Assembly (NCBI GenBank): GCA_963556145.1
Contig: OY744472.1
Location: 4,340,001 to 4,404,000 of the forward strand
From: Hygrocybe punicea
Taxonomy: Eukaryota > Basidiomycota > Agaricomycetes > Agaricales > Hygrophoraceae
Length of the DNA stretch: 64,000 nt
Direction of reading: 5' to 3'
Part shown: positions 32,843 through 43,473 of the stretch, in pieces
Position numbering within the stretch: the first letter of the stretch is position 1
Layout of the letters: each line of letters begins with the position of its first letter
Made by a program: the position numbers and the translations under genes
Notes under the pieces: model-generated
The model's database searches: none
The model's input: only the letters and a program-made list of their open reading frames with translations
Told to the model about the DNA's origin: nothing

Positions 32843-35660
32843 CTAGGGAACAACCTCCTCATCGCAAGTCACCTCTGGGTCAGTCTCCCGGTCAATCCTC
32901 TCTGAATCCAAACTAGGCTCATCGGTGTTGGTGTTGTGCAGTCGAATGCTCTCGGCATGCGCCAACCTGGTGCCTGCCCTGGGCTTGAAGACTTGAAGTT
33001 GGTGGGCATTGAAAGTTCCTGGTAAGGTGATGCCCTCCAGGGTCTCCAGGGAGTAGGAATTACATATTCGGGCTATGATGCGGCAGGGTATGGACCAGCA
33101 CGGTAGTAGTTTGCATTCACTAGAGTAGACATTGATCAGGTCACTGCGATACACTTGCACTAGCTGGCCAGATTTAAATATAACTTCTCTGGGGGCATGT
33201 TGGAGGACCCTGGCATTGAAAGTTGCCTTGCAGTTTGCTGCATGGTCCACGGCACAAGTGTGACCATCTAACTGCTGTTGTTCTGCATTGCAGCATCTGT
33301 GGGTAGTGGGGTGGCCTCAGGGTTGTCTGGGGCTTGGGAATTCACTGCCAAACTGAATAGCAACTCATTCGGGGAAAATTTTAGTGATGGAAGGATTCTA
33401 TCAGATAAAGCTTTCACCGCAGCATCCAAATGTTGGGGCCAATTTTTCGGGATATCGTTGACAGCCATTTGTTCATATTCATCCTCTCCGAGTCCAGGGG
33501 CACACAGTTGTTTAAGGGTGTTTAGCAGTATTTTGTTTGATCCTTCTATGAGGCCGTTGATCCAGGGGGAGTATGCGGCTACAACATTGTGTTTAGTTTG
33601 GACACTAGCACAGTAGTTTCGCACCACCTCGCAGTCAAAGTGGGAGCCTCTGTCAGTCATGAATACAGTGGGTGTGATGAATGTGTTGCTGATTTGTTCT
33701 AAGCTTTTCACGGTGGCTTTTCCTGTGGTGGATTTGACCTTGAACATGAATAGTTTCCTAGAGAACATGTCAGTGTAGAGGCCTATCTTTGTGTACCCAC
33801 CTTTTCACATCAGCATTGAGGTGTAGTCGCCCACCAGCAGCTCAAAAGGCTGACTCCTGATGATTGGCTGGAGTAGGGCATGGACGTGGGTGGTCCTGAA
33901 GTTCTTGCACCATCCACACTCGCATATCACTGTTGTTATTGATGTGTCAAGGAATGGGGTGCATATTCTGTCTAATAGCTGCATCTTGATTAAGTCATGT
34001 CCCATGTGGGTTTTGTTGTGCTCCAATTTGGCAAGTGCTGTCGCCTCCACTTTGGTAATGCACTCTCGGCACGGTGTGGCTCTCACAGGTGTGGGGTTGT
34101 TCAGCTTCCACAGGCGTCCCTCGTCAATGAAGAAGTCCCTTGCCTGGTGGGTTGTGTGTCATTTGTCATGCTCAGATGGGTTGTTGGGGTTGCTGAGTAA
34201 GGCATCTATGATCTCGACGAATACGCATTTGTCTTGGAAGTGGTTGTGTAGCAATTGGTGGGTGTCTGGGGCGGTGTCAGTTAATGTAAGGAGGTCATAG
34301 GTGAGGCTGCGTGAGACCTCCCAGTCTAGTGAAACAGATGAGCTGCTCCTGTCAGACCTGTCTCCTGGTATCCTTGGGAGCTCTTCGTCTTTGCAGCTGA
34401 GTGCATTGCCCACAAGGTTCACTCTGCCTGGGATGTGGTGGACATCGGTTATCTGGTGGGCCAGCACCCTGTCTCTCCAGTGTGCATGGCTAGCATTAAG
34501 GTCAGTACTGTTTAGAACATCACGCAGGGCCTGGCAATCCATCTCTAGTTCAATGGGGAACCCCCAAATGATGTTGTTGAATTTGTTTAGCGCAAACTTG
34601 AGGGCTGCAAATTCGAGCAGGAATGGTTTGTAGCATTCTTCAGTGGTGGAGGTGCATTTAGAGGCATATGCGATGGGGTGTAGGCTTGTTATTACTTTGC
34701 CACTGGGTCGTGTTACACTCATCCTCTGGGAGAGCACTGCTCCGAAACCTTCCTTGCAGCCGTCCGTCGTGACGATGAAGGGCGTTCCATTGCACCACAG
34801 CGCTGAGAGAACTGGGTTAGTGGTGAGCACTGTTTTCAAGTCAAGAAAACACTTCTTGTGTTTTCCAGTCCATCTGTTGGTGAGCTTGACACCTCTTAGC
34901 GCTGTGTGATATGCTGATTTCCCAGCGTTTTTTGGTATGTTGGCAGAGTGCAAGAGGTCGGACAGTGGCTGCACGAGTTTGGTGTAGCCCTGAATGAGAT
35001 CTCTGAAGTAAGCTGGAGAGGGCAAGAAGGTCCGGTGGTGCCCTCCAATCAACCACAGCGGTGACCTTGGTCTTGTCGGCTTGGACACCGTTGGGTCCAA
35101 CTTTGGATCCTGCAAATATAATTTCTGTCATGAAGAACTTTGACTTTTTTGCTGATAGGAATAGGCCCGTCTCATGGACCCTTTGGAAGAAGTGCCGTGT
35201 GCGCTCTAGCATCTTGTCAAAATTGTCCCCATCTGTTCCGCCATCGTCTACAAAGAGTTCCAGCTGCAAAGTTGTGAGTATGTCTCTGAGGGCCTGGGCC
35301 GTGGTGTGTGTGAAGGTTGAAGGGGCACCAGTGAGGCCAAAGGGCATCCGTTTTTGTGTAAAGAAGCCATGGCCTTCGATGTAGAATGCTAGATATGGCC
35401 TGCTTTCCTGTGGGATGGTGACTGTGTAGAAGCCCAATGTGAAGTCAAAGCTGTGCACCCACCTGTGTCTGCTCAGGCATTGCTGTTTTGCATGGATGTT
35501 GCCCTGTGGCATTGGGAACACTTCTGTTATGTTGTTTTGTGCTTTGTAGTTTTGGCAGAACCGCCACTTTGTGGGTTTTGTGGTTTCTGGGGGTGGTGTC
35601 TCAGGTGGCTGTTGTGCTCTAGGTCGTGCGGTAGTAGGAATCCATGGGCAGCGCAATCCT
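32843..35660 (-). pseudogene. Degenerate pol of a Ty3-type element (RT, RNase H, integrase)
   Basis: RT: VHSFDFTLGFYTVTIPQES, QKRMPFGLTGAPSTF, and LELFVDDGGTDGDNF, where the catalytic YxDD box reads FVDD. This RT type is one I associate with basidiomycete Ty3 elements. RNase H: PFIVTTDGCKEGFGAVLSQ and LLEFAALKFALNKF. Integrase: a weak zinc region (H.H...CECGWCKNF), then LLVGDYTSM, FMTDRGSHFD and AYSPWINGLIEGSNKIL, which hold the D, D and E residues. The C-terminus ends CDEEVVP at 32,843. The frames are broken: RT to RNase H shifts near 35,000-35,100, and stops interrupt before HTTHQARDFF (about 34,158), after SMLM (33,805) and after NNSS (33,268). Not functional. Confidence 0.85.
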
Positions 35661-35689
35661 CATTGACCCGGTACTGCAATTCCTGAGCC

Positions 35690-36030
35690 CTTTCAGCATA
35701 TCTTTTCCATGAAACATGGGTCAGCCGAGATGGACAATTCCCACTTGAAGTAGGCCAGCTGACCTTGGCTGACCAATATCTTTTCCCAAGGCAGATGGCT
35801 TGGCTGAGGCATACAGCTGGCCAGCCCAAGTGGGTTGACCAACTGGGGGATATTTCCCATAACCCAGTGGGGGTTTCAGCTTGCCATCAGACATGGGTTG
35901 GCCGACTGTCTGGGATATATTGGCTTGTCATCAGGCATGGGTTGGCCAACCGTCTGCCATATATTGGCTCCCCAGCAGGCATGGGTTGGCCAACCCATTA
36001 GAATATATTGGCTGCCCATCAGCTCCTTAG
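35690..36030. repeat. Minisatellite GGCATGGGTTGGCCAACC with flanking GTCAGCCGAGATGG
   Basis: Units of about 60 bp (GGCATGGGTTGGCC..CTG..ATATATTGGCT) repeat about four times at 35,870-36,020. The left part, GGGTCAGCCGAGATGGACAATTCCCACTT.., is the reverse complement of 42,035-42,150, so this is a small inverted copy of the larger array at 41.5-42.1 kb. Confidence 0.7.
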
Positions 36031-36840
36031 TTTAAGCCCAAGTCCACTTTCCTCAAGAAGCACTCTAATCTTGACATAGATCAACAATTAGATCTTCCCT
36101 CTGCATCTGCATCCCAGTCAGCCATGGTATGCACAGCCAATAATGTAATAACAACTGATATCATGATCAAATCCTCTTCATAATACACTTGTTTAATTTT
36201 CAGCTCAGCCCATCCTCTGCATATGTAGCCCCACTTCTCTTTGTCTGTTACCTTTGCTGTGCTCACTCACTCCCCTACAATCTTCAGGTTGCCACATGTA
36301 CATGGGATTGGTTTACTAGAAGCACACCCTCAATCCTCCCCCTCTTTCCCATCTCACCCAACATCTTGAATACTTTCCTCTCCCACTCCTTCTGTCTTTA
36401 TATATGAAAACAACTACTTTATCTCTACTTCCTGCCACTGACCCAAAAGGACAATCAGCTCTGTGACTCTCAAAAGAATAAGCATCTACAACCTTATACT
36501 ATGCTATAGCACCCATGGTACCTATAGAGACCATGATAAGGCCTTAAAATTTACAACTAGATGCTATCATCACTCTGAGTTTTCTATTAAATACCTATGG
36601 AAGGGATGTCCCAAATGACCCCAGACACCCCATCTGTTAGGGATGTCCCATGGGAACATGGGATATCCCACAACACCAAATGTCGTCCCATGGGCCATCC
36701 CATATACTGGACCAGGGACAATGGGACATCTCAACCTAATGTCCCAGGGACAATGGTTTTGTCCCAGAGCTACCCAGTACTTTTACCAACATGTAGATGG
36801 TTCAGTACTAGGAGTGAGTTGAAACTAGTTGTTTATATTT
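36031..36840. other. Intergenic with GGGACATCCC-rich repeat, no gene
   Basis: 36,590-36,790 is full of palindromic GGGATGTCCC/GGGACATCC and CCATGG motifs and includes TAGGGATGTCCCATGGG, which resembles a hAT end, but no matching 8-bp duplication was found. The rest is AT-rich without coding signal. Confidence 0.4.
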
Positions 36841-38510
36841 GGGGGCTAGCCTGCAGTGACGATGGCATGAGCAGGGAAGACAACAACAACAATAGGAACA
36901 GGAACTACAACAATGAGCAGGGGGAATGAAGACCAGGATGGCGAGGAGGATAGGCACTGGAATGGAGATGACAGATGACAGAAATGAGGACAACTGGGAT
37001 GGGGAAACAGGACAACAAGGACCACAGAGCCAGGACAACAAGGACAACAGCAACAGGGACAACAAGGATGGAAATTGCAAGGATGGGATGGCAAATGGGA
37101 TGGCAATGATGACACGAACAGGAATGGGGCTGACTACCATGTGCCACCACATGAGGATGACGAGGAGCACAGGGATGACAAGCAAGGAGATGGCAAGGAT
37201 GGGGATGACAAGGGCAAGGACAATAAGTACAAGGATGAGGGTGAGGGTGGTGGGGGTGAGGATGGTGAGGGTGAGGACAGTGAGGGTGAGGACAATGAGG
37301 ATGAAGAGGGAGATGAGGAGGAGGATGAAGAGGATGAGGAGGAGGAGGAGGAGGATGAAGAAGATGGGGAGGAGGAGGAGGATGATGAAGAGGATGAGGA
37401 GGAGGATGAAGAGGACAAAGACAAGGATGAAGAGGACAAGGCCAAGGATAAGGATGAAGAGGATGAGGAGGATGAGGAGGACAGCGAGTATGGAAATGGG
37501 GACAGGGGCAACTAGGAAATAACGCGGGTTTGGGTAACCCGCATGGGTTACGGGTACGGGTATCAATGGGTACAGGTATGGGTGTGGATTCCCATACCCG
37601 TCAGCTTTAATTCGAGCCCGGGATCATCCAAATCGGCCAAGTATTGACTGAGATATGATTAAAACACTGAAATATAGTGTTTTGATCATATCTTACTCAA
37701 TACTTGACCGTTTTGGATGATCCCAGGCTCAAAATGACGGGTAAACCCGCAGGATCACGGGTACGGGTAGCTGCGGGTACGGGTATGGGTAGGGCCTTGA
37801 ATACCCGCAGGTATACCTGTGGCATTGCCTAGGGGCAACAGATGACAGACAATGAAGACAGTGAGGACAGTGAGGATAAGAATGGAGAGGAAGTAGATGC
37901 CCAAAAGTCACCTCACAACCATGCACCTTCATGTCAATTGATGTGGGTGGGGTGTTTGCGAGGTTACCAGGGTCAAATCGAAAGCCAAGAAGAAAAGGGG
38001 AACAACCAGCAGAACAAGAGACCAGGATACTGGGATGACAAGATGGGAATGGCGACAGTAATGGTAAGTCTTCTTTTTGTTTGCTTATTTCATGCACTGT
38101 TAGCTGTAACTATGCTGGCCACAGTACTGCCAATGCGAATGGCATAAGCAGTAGCAACAGAACCCACCAGCAATGGAATTGGCTGGGGAAAATGCAGTGG
38201 CAATTGGAGCAGTGGCAACAGCAGTGGCAGCAGCAACAGCAGTGGCAGCAGTAGGACCAGGACTGGAAATGGCAGTAGCAGCAGCCACAACAGCAATGGC
38301 AGCAGCAGCATAACAGGTAGCAGCAGGACCAGGACCAGATACAGTGGCAGCAGCAGTGGGACCACCAATAATGGCTACAGCAGTCACAACAGCAATAGCA
38401 GCAGCAGCAGTGACAGTGACAGCAGTAATAGCAGTGATGAGAGTAGCAGCATTGATGGTGATGGCAGCAGCAGCACTGGTGGGATGATATTTTATTCTTG
38501 TCGTAAGTAG
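36840..38510 (+). repeat. Low-complexity exon-like block (acidic GGATGA repeat, hAT-type repeats, CAG/GCA repeat)
   Basis: 36,890-37,515 is an almost pure purine strand (GATGAGGAGGAGGAT) that would code an Asp/Glu/Lys chain. 37,520-37,830 has GGGTACGGGTATGGG repeats around a perfect-looking foldback. 37,925-37,965 carries the CAATTGATGTGG...TTTGCGAGGT module seen in hAT A. 38,055 has a GTAAGT..TTAG intron-like piece. 38,170-38,490 is a GCAGCAGTGGCAACAGCA microsatellite. It is probably another member of the hAT-associated simple-sequence family; the ends were not resolved. Confidence 0.55.
37617..37733. repeat. Foldback (about 45-bp arms)
   Basis: GGGATCATCCAAATCGGCCA at the left returns inverted as GACCGTTTTGGATGATCCC at the right, with the arms continuing through AAGTATTGACTGAGATATGAT and AAAACACT. 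The loop is only about 5-8 nt (gaaat). It is embedded between GGGTACCC-type hAT repeats. Confidence 0.85.
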
Positions 38511-38650
38511 GCAAATGCACGGATTGGGCGGATCAGCACGGATCACAGATACGGATCACCTCGGATACGGGTATGGATCAAGATTTCCCGATCCGTGCAC
38601 CCATGTATCCGTAACCGGTCCCTATTTTGGTAGTGTCACGGTACCCGCAT

Positions 38651-38750
38651 NNNNNNNNNNNNNNNNNNNNNNNNNNNNNNNNNNNNNNNNNNNNNNNNNN
38701 NNNNNNNNNNNNNNNNNNNNNNNNNNNNNNNNNNNNNNNNNNNNNNNNNN
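38651..38750. other. Assembly gap (100 N)
   Basis: Exactly 100 N. Sequence continuity across it is unknown. The left flank is a GGATACGGGTATGGATC repeat, the likely reason for the break. Confidence 0.99.
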
Positions 38751-39285
38751 GACTTTGATTGAACAGCCAATAATTTATTAATGTGAAGTTCTACACACAT
38801 TGTCCTACAACACATTTCCTGGACTACTAACTGCCAGGCACTTATTGTAACAATGAAGCACACATCACCTAGTACTGCTAGAATTAATTTTAGATTTTCT
38901 AGATGTATACTCGCAAAGTTGGGTGTTTAAGGGTCCAATTTTGGCAGAGGGCTCAAATACATTGTGCATAGCTCTCTCTGTAGGCTCAAATAAAATACAA
39001 AATTTACCATACTTGTGGGTATGGGATACTTACATCCCTTCAGGGTCTTGCCCTGGCCATTGAGGTGTTATACAGCATGTAATAGCAATAAGAAAATCCA
39101 GCCACCTGTACCAATATGGCAATTCGGCCCCGTTTAGGAAATCGGCAAACGCTGGTTGAAATTCTCGCGCGAGTTCAGGCCACGTCACTCTTCATCTTGA
39201 CTTTGATGAGCACGTAGCTTAAGTTTTCATTTTATGTTTCTTTTGTTTACTCTACTAACTTATTCCACATAGTTTTTAGGTCTTT
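38751..39285. other. Intergenic, no gene seen
   Basis: AT-rich at the left and mixed at the right; no ORF, terminal repeat or RNA gene supported. Confidence 0.4.
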
Positions 39286-40340
39286 TCCGCCAACGTTGCG
39301 TCAGACGACCACGACAACTGTCACACCAACAGCAACGCCAGGACGGAAGCCAATGACGTGACGCCCATAACAGAAGGACACGGACGACGACCGTGAACGC
39401 GATGGGTCCAGGAAAGGCTACATGGCGGGGTCGAACGAGGCCCAGAACGACGACGGGGGCGGCAAACTACGCAGGGGACCGGAATGACGAGAACAGAGAC
39501 CGGAGCGGCGAGAACAGGGTCCGGAACGTCGACAACAGGGACTGGAAACACAGCAACGGGGATGGCAATGACAGCAGAGACCGGAACGACGAGAATGGGG
39601 ATGGCAATGACAGACACGGGGACCAGAACGACGAGAACGAGGATGACGATGAGAGACGGGAACCACATTGGTATGGGGACGGCGCGGACGATGGAGCCCG
39701 GGTCGGTGGAGACACAGACGGGGACGACCCAGATGCGGACGCGGTCGACGATGACGAAGACCCAGACGCGGACGACGACGACGAAGAAATGGATGACAAC
39801 GGTAAGTCGTCTGTATTTTTTTCTTATTTTATGTACTAGTCAAATTATGCTTTTCAGTTGTTACTGTGCCGGCAGTAGCAACAGGACTGGCAGCACAGCG
39901 GCAACAGCAATGGCAGCAACAGCAACGGCAGCAGCAGCAGCAACGGGCAGCAGCAGACGCGGACGATGGCAACGAAGAAAAGGATGACATGTATGGTAAG
40001 TCATCAGTGTTTTTTTGGTTATTTTATGTACTACTACTGCCTTGCAGTTGTTACTGCGCCGAGATGAAGCCTGCAGCCGCAATGGCAATGGCAATGGCAG
40101 CAGCAGCCCGAACAGCACCAGCAGCAGCGGCAGCAACGGCAACGGCAGCAGCAGTGGGAATGGCTGGAGCAGCAGCAGCAGCCGCAATGGCAACGGCAAC
40201 ATCAGCAGCAACGGCAATGGCAATGGCAGCAATGGCAGCAATGGCAGCAGCAGCAACAGCAACGGCAATGGCAGCAGCAGCAGCAGCGGGAATGGCAGCA
40301 GCAGCGACGGCAATGGTGGTCATGAACCCAACCGTCGGGG
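39286..40340 (+). repeat. Simple-sequence exon-like block with two intron-like pieces
   Basis: Three simple-sequence coding-like blocks are separated by two similar introns: GTAAGTCGTCTGTATTTTTT..TTTTCAG (about 39,803-39,857) and GTAAGTCATCAGTGTTTTTT..TTGCAG (about 39,994-40,048). The first block codes Asn/Asp/Gly/Arg repeats (GACGAGAACGGGGAC). The next two are CAGCAGCAACGGCA-type. The introns resemble each other more than the exons do, which suggests duplication of an exon-intron unit. It may be a passenger gene of a mobile element or only a repeat; no known domain is seen. Confidence 0.5.
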
Positions 40341-40351
40341 TGGATCAGCGA

Positions 40352-40522
40352 CGAGACGAGGGCAGGGAATCACCCTGCCCTCGTCATATCGTTATTATTA
40401 TTTTTCTTTTGTACCTATTATACAGAGTGAGACGAGGGCAAGGTGATTCCCCTGCCCTCGTCGTATCATTATTTTTTTTATTTTGTACCTACTATATATA
40501 GTGAGATGAGGGCAGGATGCCC
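40352..40522. repeat. Tandem hairpin repeat GACGAGGGCAGGG
   Basis: Two and a half units of about 75 bp. The first contains a perfect 13-bp stem GACGAGGGCAGGG with a 5-nt loop; the second has a 10-bp stem GACGAGGGCA/TGCCCTCGTC; the third is partial. Between stems lies T-rich TTATTATT..TTTTGTACCTA.TATA. It could act as a terminator-like or foldback structure. Confidence 0.75.
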
Positions 40523-40554
40523 TCGGAATATGACTCGCGTGTCACATGATTATT

Positions 40555-40640
40555 GAGACGCGACATGTGACAAATGTGATGTAACGTTTGGACGGCCCAA
40601 CGTGACATCACACTTTGTGACATGTGATCAACAAACACGT
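40555..40640. repeat. Imperfect palindrome
   Basis: ACATGTGACAAATGTGATGT at the left pairs with ACATCACACTTTGTGACATGT at the right around a GGACGGCCC centre; stem about 26 bp with few mismatches. Confidence 0.75.
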
Positions 40641-41505
40641 TACGTCACATGAACAAATAAGTACAAGCCCATCAAACACGATTGAGATTTTCTCCTTACC
40701 TCACAACCACCACTACCACTTTTGATGACACTACAGGATCCTTGGTTATTGTACCGGGCAACAACCAGAGATTCTGTAGTGTCATAGTCTTAACTGGTAG
40801 GTGATTTCCTCAGGCTTTGTTGCTGACATCTGTTCACTTCACAGGACTACTTGATTATTGTGGTATGTTCTTCTTTTTCACCGTCAGGTATCTTCTTTGG
40901 TATGTTTGCATCCAGATGAGTGATTAATTTGTATTACCCCATTACTGACAGTGTCTTTTGTTGAAGTTATTTGTTCAACTTGAATGAACATTGTGGCATC
41001 TCTGCGTGCCAAATGTTGGTGTCTGGTCCTCAGAAATGAGTGCTTGTCACTGTACAGGTCTTCAGGAATGAAAGGGCGGGTGAATCCCCCTGATTTCCTT
41101 GCCGGGCAACCTACTTGTAGTGGGCCTGGTGGCATCATTGAAAGTTGACCAGGTAAGTCTCACTATTACTTTTAAGCCTCCCTTTATTGACATTGAGACC
41201 AGGTAATATTGTTAGTTTAGTTGATTTCAGTAACCATTTTTGGTTATTTGTTCGCAAAATTTTTGTTAGTATTTTCTTTGTCAGTCAGTCTTGATCAAGA
41301 AGGAGAAGAGCTCCTCCTTTGAGATCAAGACTGAATGGCATTGGTGTCTTGCTTGTTATCCTTTCAGAGGCATTTGTGACACAGTAGCAGTACTTGTTGT
41401 AATGTTAAGCTGTTAATGTCTGAGAAGGAATTTATTGCATTTTATCGGTGTAAACCCTAACCCTATGTCACAAGGTCAGCTGTATCATGGCTGGCCATTA
41501 TATCT
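40641..41505. other. Intergenic, no gene seen
   Basis: Mixed-composition sequence. A short hairpin CTTGATCAAGAAGGAGAAGAG.. / ..GAGATCAAGACTGA lies near 41,290-41,330. No coding signal. Confidence 0.4.
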
Positions 41506-42150
41506 CTGGCACTGGTCAATCCATGACCCACAACCAGCCAGAGACCCATTAGGAACAGCCAACCAATGTGCCATGACCAGCCAATGTATTCTGAGTGTTG
41601 GCCAATCCATCTCCCATGGCCAGCCAAAATACCCAGACCATTTGGCCAACCCATGTTCCATGGCCAAGTGAAATACCGAGACTGGTCGGCCAATCCATGT
41701 TCCATGGCCAGCCGAGATACCCAGGGAAGTCGGCCAATCCATGTTCCATGGCCAGCCGAAATACCCAGGGCAGTCGGCCAATCCATGTTCCATGGCCAGC
41801 CGAAATACCCAGACCCATCGGCCAATCCATGTTCCATGGCCAGCCAAGATACCTAGCCCAGTCGGCCAATCCATGTTCCATGGCCAGCCGAAATACCCAG
41901 ACCCATCGGCCAATCCACCTTTCATGGCCAGCTGAAATACCCAGCCAGGTCGGCCAATCCATGTTCCATGGCCAGCTGATATATCCCTCTGCTTTGGCCA
42001 ACCCATGCTTCTCCGAACATGGAACCCTCGGCCAAGCCATCTGCCCTGGAGAAAGATATTGGTCAGCCGAGATAAGCTAGCCCACTTGGAGTGGGAATTG
42101 TCCATCTCGGCTGACCCATATATCATGGGAAAGATACGCTGAAAGGGCTC
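41506..42150. repeat. Minisatellite of about 60-bp units (GGCCAATCCATGTTCCATGG)
   Basis: About eight units of CGGCCAATCCATGTTCCATGG plus CCAGCCGAAATACCCAG between 41,590 and 41,990, with spacer variants of 6-8 bp. The flank at 42,000-42,150 (GGCCAAGCCATCTGCCCTGG.., CATCTCGGCTGACCCATATATC) recurs inverted at 35,700-35,820. All six frames stay open because of the repeat, so the apparent long ORFs are not genes. Spacing and unit length are not those of a CRISPR array. Confidence 0.88.
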
Positions 42151-42164
42151 ATTCCTTTTCCCCT

Positions 42165-42690
42165 CCATTTTCCTGCCCACGTCGCATTGCAACCCCCTCT
42201 TTTCATCCCCATTCCAACTTCTCTTTCTAGTTTTCTATTGGTTAAAATAGACAAGTCCAAAAGTAGACTACTCACTCCTGTACTATAAAAATGGTCCCCA
42301 ATGACTGTACAACAAGAGATACCCTTAGTCCCCGTTTCCCTACAGTCAGAATCTTTTTAGTCCCTTCAAATGCTTGTCCTCATAGACTCTTAGATTGTTA
42401 TAGTTCACTTTGTCGTCTTTATCGTTGTTCTCGTTATTTGTTCATTATTTCCGACCCAACCCAACCCAACCCGCTATACCCAACATTGTCGGCATCGTCG
42501 GGTTCATTGTTATTTATCCATTTTCACTCTGTTCATTGCCGGATTCATTGTTATTTGTCCAGTATTATATGGTGGCATTATATTTCACTTCCATTTCCAC
42601 TTCATTTATTATCCCCGACACTGATTATCCACTATCACTTTCATGCTGACACCCTCAGGTTAGGATCATATCTTCCGAAGCCACCCCAAA
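42165..42690 (+). repeat. Dispersed repeat, first copy (see 22,830-23,345)
   Basis: Inverted relative to the copy next to two-gene element 1. Contains TACTATAAA and an internal duplicated TCATTGTTATTTRTCCA segment. Directly upstream of the LINE tail, so it may be part of that element. Confidence 0.65.
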
Positions 42691-43473
42691 CCCGCATCTA
42701 CACCACCTGCCCCAACTGTGACACTGCCAGTGAAAATATCCACCACTACATCTTCGACTGCACCACATACGACCAACCAAGACATTTACTTTTCTTAGAG
42801 CTCCGACACAATGCCCACTCACTCAAATACTTACTTAACACCAAAGAAGGCATCAAAGAATTACTGAAGTACATCGGATAAACTGGCCGTTTCACTACTA
42901 CCTTTGGTGACCTATCCAATCTTTTGATCTCTGACTAATCCCCTCTCTGTACACTACCAGACATGAGACACAACCCAACCGCCACAAAAACCCTGAATAC
43001 CCGTGTCTCAGACACTCACCATCACATCTACACGTTACACCAACCCAAGCACCTCACTTAATCCACACACCCTCGCCCACTATAGGCCTCACTCCTGACA
43101 TGTATCATGTCTCCACATAAGCCACACAACACTGGCCATGCTCCGAACACCCACTCTCTTATTTACTTATATTTCTGTTGGCGCTTGCCTATCGTGCATG
43201 CTCGTGCTCATGGCCGAACACTTACCTGACGACCACTCATACCCCCACCTTACTAGTCAGCATAGGCTCCCTCATAGTCAGACAAGGTGGGTAAAACAGT
43301 GCTAGGAGGCACTGGGGCTTCAAAGGGGTTATCTCATCAAAGTTACACCTATTAGTCAGAGGCACAGAAAGGGATGGTCCCTTTTATAGTTACTACTCTT
43401 GCCTTCTATATAAGGTCCTACATAGGGTTCACCCCAATGGACATAAATTAGAAACAAAAAAAACAAAAAAAAG
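42690..43473 (+). mobile_element. 3' end of a Tad-like LINE (non-LTR retrotransposon)
   Basis: A short C-terminal piece of a LINE ORF2 is readable: TTCPNCDTASENIHHYIFDC followed by RHLLFLELRHNAHSLKYLL, the zinc-knuckle-like end (CPxC..ET..H..F.C) found after the RNase H domain in fungal Tad-type LINEs. It stops at 42,881. An untranslated stretch of about 570 bp follows and then an A-rich tail (about 43,448-43,473), as expected for a LINE 3' end. RT and endonuclease domains are absent, so this is a 5'-truncated copy. Confidence 0.65.

Larger units (their letters stand above)
32653..35700 (-). mobile_element. 5'-truncated Ty3-type LTR retrotransposon
   Basis: Minus orientation: pol (RT, RNase H, integrase) from about 35,660 down to 32,843, then a purine tract (AAGGAGGAGGGGGG, about 32,813-32,826) and the 156-bp 3' LTR (32,653-32,808). 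The gag part and 5' LTR are missing: sequence identity stops near 35,690, where the minisatellite repeat begins. The LTR is related to that of the non-autonomous element at 19,850, so this family may have supplied the proteins that moved it. Confidence 0.8.

Noticed and set aside
36638..36790. Possible further hAT element starting TAGGGATGTCCCATGG
   Set aside because: No inverted partner end with an 8-bp duplication could be matched.
37075..37515. Asp/Glu-rich acidic protein gene
   Set aside because: The chain is pure simple repeat without start context or domain; reported as repeat instead.
38515..38863. ORFs running through the N gap on both strands
   Set aside because: They exist only because the 100 N have no stop codons.
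41453..41466. Telomere-like AAACCCTAACCCTA
   Set aside because: Only two CCCTAA units in the middle of ordinary sequence; not an array.
41506..42000. CRISPR-like direct repeats
   Set aside because: Whole 60-bp units repeat with no unique spacers, and the genome is eukaryotic.
41485..42192. Several overlapping 125-235 residue ORFs on both strands
   Set aside because: All arise from the 60-bp minisatellite, whose unit length is a multiple of three and stop-free in many frames.
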